Origin: Antedon bifida
Taxonomy: Eukaryota > Echinodermata > Crinoidea > Comatulida > Antedonidae
Direction: 5' to 3'
Assembly: GCA_963402885.1 (NCBI GenBank)
Contig: OY727093.1
Coordinates: 9,249,501-9,313,500 of the forward strand
DNA length: 64,000 nucleotides
Below the pieces are notes generated by a model, which worked only from the letters and a program-made list of their open reading frames with translations, was not told where the DNA came from and did not search any database. The position numbers were made by a program, and so were the translations under genes. Shown piece after piece: positions 13,701 through 21,233 of the stretch; position 1 is the stretch's first letter; each line of letters begins with the position of its first letter.

Positions 13701-16065
13701 GAATAGGTCCGTAGACCGAAACGACTCAACGGTAGTAAAGCGTTTATGATGGCCGGGCGCGATATCCGTCGCTTGCAGCAAATTAACTCGGCGTGCGGCA
13801 TTGGCTGTTAATGCGACTGACGCTTGCTGGTCGGCTGCAAGTCCCGTGATCTGCTGCAGTAGCGTGATCACGCCCGGATCAAGTTCTTTTGGCCGCTCCG
13901 GGTCTGCCAAGAATGAGAGCAGGTATCCCGCCATCGAGAGCACGCGGAGTGTTTCACGCGCTGCCTTATCACAAGCAGTGAGGGCCTCCTCGGTTTTAGC
14001 AGCCGTGGGGTCAAGGAAAACAGTTCTAGTCGATTCCAGACCCTGGTCCTCCCGCGCTCTCCCCTTCGCGGCATCCGGGATAGGTGGGGAGCGAAGCACT
14101 TCTTCAAAGTGCGCCGGCGGGACCGGGAATACCGTAGCAAACTCGGCCGGCGCGGGCCGTCGCGGCGGTTCCCGGGCCACGCTCTCCAATCGTTCTAGCA
14201 GTTCAGGCTCGAGTGGAACGATTGGGCTCGTTCGCGCGTGACGCACCGGAGTGCGTACCCCGAACGTCGTGAAGCGCTTGTACTCCGGAAGCGGCGTAGC
14301 CTCCTTGTACGCGTAGTCTACCCCGAGGTAAGATAGCACCGCCGGTACTACACGGTTTACCAACGTTTGGAGCCCGGGTGCCCCCGCACTGTCGTCGCAA
14401 TCAGAGAAAGACACAAGTGTCTCATCGTCCTCCATGTCAACGTCCTCAGGTTCCGGCGTGGGAAGAAGGACAGTCGGAGGTGGCTGCATGTATGGCACCG
14501 GCGGAGGGCCATCCTTAGGCAGCGCCCGTACGGCCGCCGCGACCGCCTGTAGAAAGGCGGGAGACAAGTCGAATTGTTGCTCCGCAGGAGCTTGACCTGA
14601 CGTATTTTGACCAACATACGGCGGTGTAACAGTTGGAATCGGCGGCGGAATTACCGGGATTGGCGGTGGAATTACCGGGATCGGCGGCGGAATTACCGGG
14701 ATCGGGGGCAACGGCGGAGCCTCCGCGGAAGACTCAGGTATAGGCGAGGTCTTCTCAGCGCGTGCTGGAAGAGCGGCGAATCGCGCCGGAGGCCACCTGA
14801 CACACACTTCACACGGATCGGCTTGGCTGCAATCCCTACAGGATAAACATTTCGTATGTTTATCCCACTTTATCGTGGCACGAGGCCCCCCGCACGCAAC
14901 ACAAGCCATCTTGGGCATGGTGACTAGCACACGTATAGCCCACAACAATCGGCCAAGGAAACCCGGCACCGGGTCTTGGCTAGCGATGTTCAGTTAGCAC
15001 ACAAAAACCAGACCGAAATCCCCTGTTGTCGGAACGTGTTAACGTTTCGACGTCTCGAAAAGAAATGGTGAGGTATGCATGGGCGTTGCCGCCCACCTGA
15101 GGGCGTGGCGCATGGGCGATACCACTGTCTTGGAGGGGAGTTCATGAATAAAATGTTACTTTTCGGTTATGTTCTCCCCTTGAAGGGGAAAAGGCCTATG
15201 TCGGTTCATCCAGGTAAGCTAGTCACGTAATAGACTTGAAAAATAGAATTAAGGGATATAGGCATTAACTACGTTCAATTGCAAACATGGTGGTAAAGAA
15301 AATCTATGAACTAATTATTTACAATGACAATTTCAATTCAAAATAAAAACTAAAAAATTACATGATTTTAGAGTAGGGATATTATTAATAAATTGGTTTA
15401 AAATACATATCAATGTATCATTAATTATCACAGTGTACCTGGTGGGGATATTGTATTGTAATGTCAACAATGTAATCGTGTAATCGTAATAAAAAACTTA
15501 ATATTCAATAAATATGTGTTTCGGTCGCTGGACAGGTCAGACAGTGTTTATCCGCCCCCTTGCCTTGACTATTCTCGTGGGGGACCTTTCAACGGCTCCA
15601 GCCAGCCAATCGGTGGAGTTTATTGCACATTTAAAATCCGTCAGGTCGGTAGGGTCTACCATACTAACTGCTAGAGCCTACTATAACTACCTAATAAATA
15701 CACAAAATCTCCCATCCCATCCCACTCCCCCACCACACCACCACCACCACCACCAGACATTACATTGTAAATTTGTATGTAGGATTCAGGCTCTGGTCTG
15801 GTTCAGGTTCTTGCGTTGTTGTTGGTCAAGTGTCAAATGTCAAATACCACCAAAATGAAAACCTCAAAAATTGTTACAGAATAGTACAGTATATAACAAT
15901 ATTTCACAAACGGAAAAAATAGGTAAACGCATTATTTTTCATCAGTAAAAGTGACAGCAGTAACACTCACCAGGTAAAGTGGGAGACTAGCAAGAAAATA
16001 GCTGGAACGACCATGTCGTCACTGCCTACCGACCACCGTCGTCCAAATACCACCATTCCAGGCAT
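4524..16065 (-). CDS. DAGLA: sn1-specific diacylglycerol lipase (DAGL), N-terminal coding exons; partial gene
   Basis: DAGL is a multipass membrane serine lipase that cleaves diacylglycerol to 2-arachidonoylglycerol, the main endocannabinoid precursor step in animals. Two minus-strand exons join in phase: 15971-16065 (31 codons plus TG) and 4524-4741. Together they give the first 104 residues. The start MPGMVVFGRRWSVGSDD matches the highly conserved DAGL N-terminus. The junction codon completes a Trp in FTWFIV. Exon 2 carries RNSMQYLLYIRL, the conserved loop after membrane segment 2. Hydrophobic stretches at about residues 19-41 and 48-83 are the first two of four expected helices. An in-frame TAA two codons before the ATG supports the start. 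The lipase domain lies beyond the left edge. The start resembles the alpha form more than beta, but invertebrates often have a single gene. The intron holds a whole DIRS retrotransposon. Confidence 0.93.
4820..5345. repeat. Decayed minisatellite flank
   Basis: Irregular recurrences of GGATAC, CATCATA and ACTGTAC motifs at variable spacing lead into the regular array at 5346. They look like diverged older units of the same repeat. Confidence 0.5.
5346..5852. repeat. 49-bp minisatellite, about 10 units
   Basis: The unit starts CTGATGGATACTGTACTGC and repeats every 49 bp ten times with very little variation. Each unit contains the perfect palindrome ACTGTACAGT flanked by CATCAGA and TCTGATG, so single units can fold into hairpins. 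A G/C variant (GATCAGA or CATCAGA) follows the order G,C,C,G,C,C,G,C,C,C, suggesting duplication in blocks of three units. Confidence 0.9.
7896..8055. mobile_element. Harbinger-like MITE, copy 1
   Basis: This 160-bp element has inverted ends: AGCTCTGTCTACACTATCAA and its complement ending in GACAAAGCT. The body has two direct copies of ACCATATTTGGGCA. Other copies in the window show TAA or TTA target duplications, the pattern of PIF/Harbinger elements. Confidence 0.75.
8985..9123. mobile_element. Harbinger-like MITE, copy 2
   Basis: A 139-bp copy of the same family with ends AGCTCTGTCTACACTA and TAGTGTAGATAGAGCT. It has two tandem copies of CCCAAATATGGTAGTGATAT in the middle. No coding capacity. 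Confidence 0.75.
10068..10225. repeat. DIRS inverted terminal repeat, 3' end of the element
   Basis: 158 bp whose reverse complement matches 15064-15221; by eye I found no mismatch. It contains the short palindrome CCCCTTCAAGGGG. The 37 bp outside it (10031-10067) are unique to this end and are copied in the internal complementary region. Confidence 0.93.
10263..10361. repeat. DIRS internal complementary region
   Basis: 10263-10317 is the exact reverse complement of the element's left end. 10318-10361 is the exact reverse complement of its right end (15193-15236). The two termini are therefore represented side by side as in a circle junction. DIRS models use this region as the template that restores the ends and bridges them during circle formation. 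Confidence 0.95.
10434..11585 (-). CDS. YR: DIRS element tyrosine recombinase
   Basis: The frame is open back to 13292 (952 residues), but recombinase similarity covers only the C-terminal 340 or so residues. I chose the ATG at 11585 (MVPTPLQ), giving 383 residues and a 217-nt overlap with the RT frame. Catalytic signature: an Arg in SSCRRRGELHAL (about 203-206), HQVR (328-331), and the nucleophilic Tyr in TTFTAFYL (about 364). The N-terminal core-binding part is STLTVYNSRLKHFFRWC. The enzyme is expected to insert the circular cDNA by site-specific recombination, which explains the lack of a target duplication and of an integrase. All catalytic residues appear present. The upstream part of the open frame is probably a GC-rich shadow of RT. 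Confidence 0.92.
   Translation of the reverse strand: MVPTPLQLTVRPPPATTGPCGPSIAGQSTSLTNKHPIPAPDCLAIVRDRLRESGIPDGPAALAAKSRRESTLTVYNSRLKHFFRWCAEKNTDPRTASLGLICDFLFYLFNSGLQPRTIAGYRSAIAAILPALPDGSTISNSSVITHLLRGMHHERPPSSVLLPRWDINVVLSALTRAPFEPLHNASLYNLTLKTAFLVAASSCRRRGELHALSLEPGHIRFERGGVRLTFRRGFLAKSQTLHHSPPAIFIPTIAASSSVREDKLWCPVRALKFYVHRTKDVREKLSHLFCVTVPPFGPASKATIARWIIAAIQAGYSASQTPPPAHMHQVRGMAASWALFSGVPLADVLQAAWWRSHTTFTAFYLQDLAQNMAPVAHAVLKPQ
11369..13801 (-). CDS. pol: DIRS element reverse transcriptase and RNase H
   Basis: An 810-residue open frame. The RT core covers about residues 245-410: SSGGWRPILNLKSLN, DLKDAYFHVPI, ALPFGLSTAP and the catalytic YLDDW at 361-365. RNase H follows at about 524-642 with acidic residues in TTDAS, NILELWA, RSDSTT and VADALSR. 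The tail (VDLFATARN, APYWTRQSWFPLL, LPVRADLLSQ) is the conserved region after RNase H in DIRS elements. The protein copies the element's RNA into cDNA. The frame is +1 relative to gag. Translation could start at M1 (inside gag), at Met 94, or by recoding; the sequence does not decide. Two 10-residue repeats (near 135-155) come from the tandem hairpins. No disabling stop is seen. Confidence 0.95.
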   Translation of the reverse strand: MPHAELICCKRRISRPAIINALLPLSRFGLRTYSLARSPSGRINGRANERFVGKRARASLRSVLLLNHDLKGAPRGGHLRHLSSRLRCVPRINMYHLNLLRRPQVRLLHSPFALTPPAVGHRGAVVAIDDDTRGVDDARGRSTPSGGSGRSTPSGGSGRVGGRLREFGGAWDSLLQADSWVCATVQEGYRIEFTATPVPGTISHTRIPSDPEMRGALLDGVSDLLRKGAVVPVDARHAPPGHESTMFLARKSSGGWRPILNLKSLNKRYFRPARFRMETLSTILLGLRRGDWAASIDLKDAYFHVPIFEADQRWLRFRISNQIYQFVALPFGLSTAPRVFTRVVRALAAFLHRHGIRIHMYLDDWLVVAQSRDQLLRNIDFVLDATERVGFLINRDKSCLLPTQYPQYLGARINLNTCVAHPTAARVVSAQAALAGLLASSAPTVFDWLRTLGFLASFVDLLPFCRLRMRPLQIHLLAFYRPASDSIDKVVPVSPFVATHIRWWLNTKTLTAGRSFVRSTPDIRITTDASETGWGGHSETQHASGLWSHSEARHHINILELWAVQRTLKALKASVQGRHVLIRSDSTTVVAYINREGGTRSPTLCCHTWTLIHWCIAHKITLTAAHIAGRLNTVADALSRPLLCPTEWQLSPRIATLIFHHFGRPLVDLFATARNTQLPTYCSRFQEAQAWQMDALSISWDGLWAYAFPPISLLPLVLSHVHRHHCRVLLVAPYWTRQSWFPLLYSLLYDHPLQLPVRADLLSQGRAHLSLTNIRSLRLTAWPLSGIASESLAYQMARPPWRPSPDENRR
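13327..13379 (-). other. Two tandem hairpins just after the gag stop
   Basis: A 27-bp unit occurs twice. Each holds a perfect 10-bp stem (GTCCACTCCC and GGGAGTGGAC) around a 6-nt loop. On the element's RNA they begin 12 nt after the gag TGA and lie inside the RT frame. The position suggests an RNA structure that could influence how RT is translated. That role is inference. Confidence 0.7.
13392..14969 (-). CDS. gag: DIRS element Gag-like protein
   Basis: A 525-residue first frame of the retrotransposon, likely the nucleic-acid-binding structural protein. The N-terminus has paired cysteines (CVAC, CLSC, CEVC at about residues 22-57) like the zinc-knuckle start of DIRS Gag. A proline-rich stretch follows with PPIPVI repeated three or more times (about residues 88-112). 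The C-terminus is very basic (RRRDRRRYARRR). An alternative start is the Met at residue 18 (MPKMACVACGG). It ends in TGA at 13394-13392. The frame overlaps the RT frame by about 410 nt. The region is GC-rich, unlike its surroundings. The assignment to Gag rests on position and composition, since Gag sequences diverge fast. Confidence 0.8.
   Translation of the reverse strand: MPGFLGRLLWAIRVLVTMPKMACVACGGPRATIKWDKHTKCLSCRDCSQADPCEVCVRWPPARFAALPARAEKTSPIPESSAEAPPLPPIPVIPPPIPVIPPPIPVIPPPIPTVTPPYVGQNTSGQAPAEQQFDLSPAFLQAVAAAVRALPKDGPPPVPYMQPPPTVLLPTPEPEDVDMEDDETLVSFSDCDDSAGAPGLQTLVNRVVPAVLSYLGVDYAYKEATPLPEYKRFTTFGVRTPVRHARTSPIVPLEPELLERLESVAREPPRRPAPAEFATVFPVPPAHFEEVLRSPPIPDAAKGRAREDQGLESTRTVFLDPTAAKTEEALTACDKAARETLRVLSMAGYLLSFLADPERPKELDPGVITLLQQITGLAADQQASVALTANAARRVNLLQATDIAPGHHKRFTTVESFRSTDLFFGTFSQREDKWAREREVRRETRARFPQKRVASQSRSQRGPPRGPPPPPLQPAPVRPTHQHVPPQPAAQATGASSSQPFRANPTCGGASRGRRRDRRRYARRR
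15064..15221. repeat. DIRS inverted terminal repeat, 5' end of the element
   Basis: Reverse complement of 10068-10225. In the element's orientation this is the upstream repeat and probably carries the promoter for the gag message. The outer 15 bp (15222-15236) are unique to this end. Confidence 0.93.
15237..15970. other. DAGL intron 1, part between the DIRS element and exon 1
   Basis: No gene recognised. A plus-strand open frame (15514-15858) has a short CAC repeat and no recognisable domain. The surrounding sequence (about 15520-15670) is less AT-rich than its neighbours and of unknown origin. Confidence 0.6.
15971..16065 (-). CDS. DAGLA: DAGL coding exon 1
   Basis: The ATG is at 16065-16063, with an in-frame TAA just upstream. 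The exon ends ...ACC TG followed by the donor gtgagt (phase 2). It encodes MPGMVVFGRRWSVGSDD and the first half of membrane segment 1. Confidence 0.93.
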
Positions 16066-17078
16066 ATTTTACAATTATTTGTCTAAAAGCTCAACACAAA
16101 AATGTTATAAAATGAAAGCACGTTTGCAGCATCTTTATACAAGTTCTAAAACTCCAGTAAATTCCCAAGAAAACAGTACGTTACTAGGAAATACTTCAAC
16201 ATACCGCAGACGGTAACATTTTTTGGAGCAGAGTAGCTGCTGATTTCGCGGTGCCAAATGTTTTGATTGAATACTTTTTTAGTCTAGCGCCACCAATAAT
16301 ATAAAATTAGGTCAACAACCTTTCCACTGTTTCTATTTCCGGTACGAAGAATCTGAAATCGAGGCGTGGCTGAAGTCGAGGTTTGTGTCTCGTTTTCAAA
16401 TTTTCCTCCCGCGATATATTTTTTTCCAATTTTCAAAACTTTATCTTTCCTAGTTATTCACCAGCAGACCTTCTATAAATTATTCTTACGTTAAATAACT
16501 GCATAGTGTATTGTTTTCGTTGTGCTTTGCTAGGCCTAACTATTCAGAATGTAGGCTATAAAAAGCTTGGCTCTCTGCACAAAAATACTGTAAGTGGGCA
16601 TAATATAGTCCTGTATCCTAGCCATTTGATTGGTTGATTTCTTATGAAGTTACAGCTAGCATTATATTTTCTCCCATTTTTAAACAATTTTTAATTTTAA
16701 AGGCATTATTTTTATTGAACGAATCGGTATCCTGAATTATCCTGGATTTTATATGCATTGAGAAATTTGAGTGACACACTAGGCCTACTGTACTGATAGT
16801 CAAAGTACAGTACAGTAGTTAAAACTGAATATAAATTTAACTCAAAAATTGTATATATATAAAGATTTACTGTATGTGTAATCAGGGACAGATCCAGCAT
16901 TATATATCAGGGGGTGCTATATTTCATAAATTATAAAAACGATCCGTCGGGTTGCATTTTATTTTAAAAAGACATGGCTGTTAAATTTGTGTGTGGGGGG
17001 GGGGGATGTCTAAAGGCTGTTTAGCCCTGCCTAAATCTGGGCCTGGTACTTAACTTTTTTTAATATTTTTCGTTTCAG
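16066..17078. promoter_or_regulatory. Candidate shared promoter region between DAGL and CARF
   Basis: About 1 kb separates the DAGL start codon (minus strand) from the first coding exon of CARF (plus strand). It should hold both 5' leaders and at least one non-coding CARF exon, since 17079 follows a splice acceptor. A CpG-containing block near 16300-16420 includes TTTCCGG (ETS-like core) and CTCCCGCGA. No TATA box stands out. Start sites cannot be placed from sequence alone. Confidence 0.45.
16883..17045. mobile_element. Possible MITE with CAGG...CCTG ends
   Basis: The ends CAGGGACAGATCCAG and CTAAATCTGGGCCTG are imperfect inverted repeats. The interior has a run of ten G and no coding potential. 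No clear target duplication. It ends 33 bp before the first CARF coding exon. Confidence 0.4.
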
Positions 17079-17512
17079 AATGTTTTTCTTAGTAGCATTC
17101 TAATACACATGTCAAAGGTCAGATAGAAGATAACATGATTAATGCAGATTTACATGCAGATAATATTGAACAACAATCTATATCTACTGGTGGTACTGTT
17201 ATCATGAGCACAGAATATGCAAGGTCACCTAGTGACGACGACCATCCTGTAGTCTCCGACATACAATCGAATGTCTGTGTTATGGAACATTCATCAGACA
17301 ACAATGTCAATGACACGGTGGTCTATTCAGAAGATGTAATGCATTCAACTGGTGATATCTTGATCTCAGGAAACCAGCCACCTGAAGACATCCTGAACTC
17401 CGACAACCATGCAGATGGAGTCTGTATGGATGTACATCCAGAAAACATCAATGCAAGAAGAACAACATCTGTAATTGTTCTCAACAGTTACAGAACTCGT
17501 ATGGAGAGTGAA
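17079..17512 (+). CDS. CARF: CARF coding exon 1 (ATG at 17135)
   Basis: It follows the acceptor ttttcgtttcag. A short upstream ORF (ATG at 17080, stop after seven codons) and an in-frame TAG precede the ATG. It encodes 126 acidic, low-complexity residues and ends before the donor gtatga in phase 0. Confidence 0.8.
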
Positions 17513-20500
17513 GTATGAATTTTGATTCATTGACCAACCATTGACTGATAAAACAACCCTAAATATGGTGGTGATATGACATCATCATGTCCATATATGG
17601 GCATATCACATTTTTTGTCACATAAAGTTTGATAGTGTAGACAGAGCTTAAGGCCTCAATGGAATAAACAGTGCATACCGACACTTTAGTAGGTTTTCTT
17701 CTATTAATAACATACAATGACCCATTTCTTTTACAGAGTGCGCAAAGTAAGATGGAAATGGAAGGCATAATGATTGAATCATCGGAGATTAGTGGAGGTG
17801 ATGAAACACATCAGTTGGAGGTTTGCTCCATCACTGGCCACGATGAAGATCATCCGATAGGCGTTGCTACCATCTCAAGTCACGGTAGTACTCACCAGAT
17901 AGATATTGGCGGTACAGTGTACCCTTATTTAGCTACCGAAAACCAAGCAGTTACTAGTAAGTTATGAACTCCAAAACTTTTTCCTATATTTTCCCATATT
18001 TTGCATTTGTTTTTCCATATTAAAGAAGATAATTCAATGACCTATTTGTTTTCATTGCAGGTATATCAATACCTATACAGATAATGACGAGCTGTAAAGC
18101 ACCTCCACCAGGATGTCCCCAGTGGGCTGCTAGACTTAAAGAATGCCAGGTAAGTTGTGGCTTACCTATTCCAGGGCCTGTGGTTCAAATCCTATCACAA
18201 TATCAGCACCTGCCACTACTGTACCTAAAGCTCTGTCTACACTCTCAAACTAGATTGACAAAAAAAGTATGATGTGCCCAAATATGTTAGTGATATGACA
18301 TCATTGTGTACAAATGGGCAAATGGACATCACATTTTTCTGTCACATAAAGTTTAATAGTGTAGATAGAGCTTAAGCGAGAGACTTGGTTTACAAGCATG
18401 GGTTTTCCATCCTTAAATTGATGAATCATTTATAGCCTGTCTTTGGTTTACACATTTCACTCACCTGTACAGTACTGAACCATATTGTTCTGTTTTCTAA
18501 TTATAAAAAACATATTTTACAATATTATTTTGATGTACTGATCCACACAGCACCTGTCATAGATAAGAGGTTGTAGGAATAAGAGGTTGTAGGACATGAT
18601 TTGTTCATTATCTTATACTCCTTTTGCAGAAAGTTGGGACGTCATATCGAGGATTTGTTGAAAATGAGATTGAATTGGACTTGCTACTTACATTTCATAA
18701 GCAAGAGACAGGAAGTTTCTGGGGTACCCGTCAGTCACCTAGTGCAGAGAGGTCTTCAAAGAGGCTTATGTGGCGCTCACAGTATGTCCCATATGACGGC
18801 ATTCCCTTTGTGAATATGGGTAAGCTTTCTAATATTTTTGATACTGTGAAGGAATCTTTATGTGCAGCTTACCTGGATAAATTAAAAACAGCCTGTCTCT
18901 ACAAACAAAATGAGTCAAAATATGGAGAAAAAAAAGAACACCCCTTTTCCAAAAATGGTATATTCCATAAATTTGTATTTTTCCTATGTTTTTAGGTAGC
19001 AGGGCTGTGACAATGGAATGTCAGTTTGGTCCAAGACGAAAAAGTAAAGCATGGAAGGCAGGGAGTAGCAAGAACTTCAAGACATCATGTCCTGCAAGGT
19101 ACATACTGCTGGAATTGTCACAATAGGAGCCATTGGTCCCTTAGCTGCTTATGTATTTCTGTAATTGATTGACCTTTAGTTCAGTTCCTAAAAACATAAA
19201 ACAGTTGAAAGAAACTAAACTCAACACAATTTAAGATTACTTTGCTTATTTCATATCATTTTTTTTTAGAATTTACATAAAGAAAGTTAGAAAATTTCTC
19301 AAGTTCAAAGCTTCTAATATAAATGACAAAAAAGATCATGACAGAGTTTTCCAGTCCATCAAAGATATTGGAATTGATGAAGTTCATGGTGTAGAAAGGT
19401 TTGTCACTTTTTTCCCTTCATACTTTAATAATTAAGAAAAAAATACAGTATAAATAATGTATACCTTCCACATTGGTAGATTCAGAAGAGTAGTGCAATA
19501 CACTTTTGGTGTCAATTTCTGACCTAAAATGTTAAAATACACCATCAATTGGCTAAATTATTGACTGCTGTTTTCCTCAGTACGCTTTCCCTGTTTATGT
19601 CCCCTTTTGAATATGAAAATAAATATACATTTTCTCCACAGGTGGTATGTACAATTACCCACAATTCAAGCACATGATTACCATGATCCAGTTACAGAGA
19701 ACGTGTTGCAGCCAATGTTAGAGTTGCAAAGACAGGAGACACCGGCTGAAGAGCGAATGAACCCTAAAGTAGCTCAGAAAATACAGGATCTTATTAGTGA
19801 AGGCATTTCAAATGATTTTGAAATTAGAGCCAAGCTAAGGTTTGTGTAACTTACTTGCTAAAGCAGTAAAATTATTAAGTAGTTTTAGTGACTGAAATAC
19901 CAGTTTTTACATATTATAACAAATCTCCCAAGTCCAATTAATAGGGAGCTCTCGTCATCGTCAGGACCTAGAATGGCTTATGGTTTTAAAGCTCAAAAAA
20001 CAGTCTTGAAACGCTGTGAAAAAGGGGAAAAATCCACCAACACTGTTGAGGAATCGGGTGAAGGAGAATGAATGTGCATGACATCACTAGCTAGGTCATC
20101 ACAATTTGAAAGCTGCCAAAGACAAACATGCATTTAAGGTACCATTCTCTTTATTTCCTAGGCAGTATGTTCTACAAGAGCTGTTTAAGGCTGAAAAGTG
20201 TCCAGATAGACACGATCCCAGGTACTTTCCTACCATCAATAACATCCAAAACTACAAACACGAAATCAAGAAAGCTGTGGAAAAGGGAGAACTTATATTA
20301 GATGTAAGTATAGGTCTACTCTTACTTTTAAGGCAGTTAATGTGGGTTGTAAGATTTCTTATTTAATATTAAGTTTATAAATGTCCAATGTAATACTGTA
20401 CAATAAATAGAGTATATTATTTGATTTCAAGATTAAATTTAGAGACATTGAAAAATCTGAAGATACTAAATTAATAAATAAGTGGATTGAGCCAAAAGAA

Positions 20501-21233
20501 GATGAAGGTAATGTTATTATTGTTTGTGATATATTTAAAGTCTATTCCACACAGTCTACAGATCCCACCACCAAAAAGTAGCTTATACCATTATCAGCAA
20601 ACCCAGTGATGATCCCCTACTCTTTTGAGTAGTACTGTACTTTATCATGCATATTCAATATGTAGGAAAAATAATTTGAGTAAAGCACCAAAATCAATCA
20701 TCATCCGTCTATCTTTATAGAACTAGCAATGTAGTGTATTGTCTTTAAATTTATTTACAAACGTATATAACATGTAACTTTTTTTTTAACAGGACCATTA
20801 CCTATGTCAAACATGGCTGGCAATAAATTATTATCACAGATAAATTCAACAAAGGTAAACTTAAGGAATTGTATTCTTTATCTTGTATTCTACGCTGTAT
20901 CTACTCTTTTAAAAATATTTTGTAATAATATTTTATTGCAATTATAATTTACATTATTCTTTAAACTTACTGTTAATTATTCTTTAAATTCCATTTTAGA
21001 CTGGCAAGAGTAATCTAGTAACATGCACAGAAGTTACCGACATCGACAAAACCAATAACCAAGCAGGTAGCCCGTTACCAATGATGGAATCTGAAAACAA
21101 CCAATCAAATAGTCTGTTACAAGATAGTACGGCAGAATCATTACTGAGTGAAATGCAGAACAACCAAACAGTGATTGAATCAGCTGATCACATGGTAGAT
21201 CCTGACCAATCAACTGATAAAGATTCGCAATGA
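17079..21233 (+). CDS. CARF: Calcium-responsive transcription factor (CARF/ALS2CR8 family), complete coding region
   Basis: Eleven coding exons join in consistent phase to a 606-residue protein: 17135-17512, 17737-17956, 18061-18149, 18630-18819, 18996-19098, 19270-19398, 19642-19839, 20162-20303, 20432-20507, 20793-20854 and 21000-21233. The central half matches vertebrate CARF closely: GCPQWAARLKECQ, SYRGFVENEIELDLLLTFHK, WGTRQSPS, RLMWRSQYVPYDGIPF, AVTMECQFGPRRK, RWYVQLPTIQAHDYH and RYFPTINNIQNYKHEI. CARF is a nuclear DNA-binding regulator that activates calcium-responsive BDNF transcription in mammals. Whether this homologue has that role is unknown. The N-terminal 200 residues and C-terminal 100 are acidic, Ser/Asn-rich and poorly conserved. 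An in-frame stop upstream supports the ATG at 17135. At least one non-coding exon lies further upstream. ATTAAA at about 21268 and 21316 may serve polyadenylation. Confidence 0.92.
17561..17648. mobile_element. Truncated Harbinger-like MITE, copy 3
   Basis: The right-hand half of the family, ending GTGTAGACAGAGCT. It makes up about 40% of the 224-bp first intron of the CARF coding region. Confidence 0.65.
17737..17956 (+). CDS. CARF: CARF coding exon 2
   Basis: Acceptor cccatttcttttacag, donor gtaagt, phase 0 to 1. It encodes SAQSKMEMEGIMIE and further His/Gly/Ser-rich sequence. Confidence 0.85.
18061..18149 (+). CDS. CARF: CARF coding exon 3
   Basis: Acceptor ttgttttcattgcag, donor gtaagt, phase 1 to 0. 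It encodes the conserved start of the CARF core, PPPGCPQWAARLKECQ. Confidence 0.92.
18229..18372. mobile_element. Harbinger-like MITE, copy 4, with TAA target duplication
   Basis: A 144-bp element with the family ends AGCTCTGTCTACACT and GTGTAGATAGAGCT. It is flanked by TAA at 18226-18228 and 18373-18375. It sits in the CARF intron between coding exons 3 and 4. Confidence 0.8.
18630..18819 (+). CDS. CARF: CARF coding exon 4
   Basis: Acceptor ctccttttgcag, donor gtaagc, phase 0 to 1. It encodes the best conserved block, from KVGTSYRGFVENE to SQYVPYDGIPFVNM. Confidence 0.95.
18996..19098 (+). CDS. CARF: CARF coding exon 5
   Basis: Acceptor cctatgtttttag, donor gtacat, phase 1 to 2. It encodes GSRAVTMECQFGPRRK and ends TSCPAR, both family signatures. 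Confidence 0.93.
19270..19398 (+). CDS. CARF: CARF coding exon 6
   Basis: Acceptor with a long T run ending in tag, donor gtttgt, phase 2 to 2. It encodes RIYIKKVRKFLKFKA and a charged, less conserved segment. Confidence 0.9.
19642..19839 (+). CDS. CARF: CARF coding exon 7
   Basis: Acceptor ttttctccacag, donor gtttgt, phase 2 to 2. It encodes RWYVQLPTIQAHDYH and NPKVAQKIQDLISEG. Confidence 0.93.
20162..20303 (+). CDS. CARF: CARF coding exon 8
   Basis: Acceptor tctttatttcctag, donor gtaagt, phase 2 to 0. It encodes QYVLQELFKAEKCPDRHD and RYFPTINNIQNYKHEI, matching the end of the conserved core. Confidence 0.93.
20432..20507 (+). CDS. CARF: CARF coding exon 9
   Basis: Acceptor ttgatttcaag, donor gtaatg, phase 0 to 1. 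A short charged exon encoding KFRDIEKSEDTKL. Conservation is weak, but it keeps the frame. Confidence 0.8.
20793..20854 (+). CDS. CARF: CARF coding exon 10
   Basis: Acceptor tttttttttaacag, donor gtaaac, phase 1 to 0. It encodes GPLPMSNMAGNKLLSQI. Confidence 0.8.
21000..21233 (+). CDS. CARF: CARF last coding exon
   Basis: Acceptor ttaaattccattttag, phase 0, stop TGA at 21231-21233. It encodes 77 Asn/Ser/Glu-rich residues with no domain. Confidence 0.82.
   Translation, partial: TGKSNLVTCTEVTDIDKTNNQAGSPLPMMESENNQSNSLLQDSTAESLLSEMQNNQTVIESADHMVDPDQSTDKDSQ

Larger units (their letters stand above)
10031..15236 (-). mobile_element. Complete DIRS-like tyrosine-recombinase retrotransposon
   Basis: A 5.2-kb element inserted in DAGL intron 1 in the same orientation as the gene. 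It shows every DIRS hallmark: inverted terminal repeats (10068-10225 and 15064-15221) that appear identical over 158 bp, and an internal complementary region (10263-10361) matching both outer ends joined together. It has three overlapping frames: gag, RT plus RNase H, and tyrosine recombinase. There is no target duplication, as expected for recombinase-mediated insertion of a circular intermediate. The interior is GC-rich against an AT-rich background. Matching repeats and open frames suggest a recent, possibly active copy. The left boundary is uncertain by 1 bp. Confidence 0.95.

Noticed and set aside
15514..15858. Plus-strand 114-residue frame
   Set aside because: Antisense within the DAGL intron, partly a CAC repeat, with no domain.
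16013..16216. Plus-strand 67-residue frame near the DAGL start
   Set aside because: It is antisense to DAGL exon 1, whose minus-strand reading matches a conserved family.
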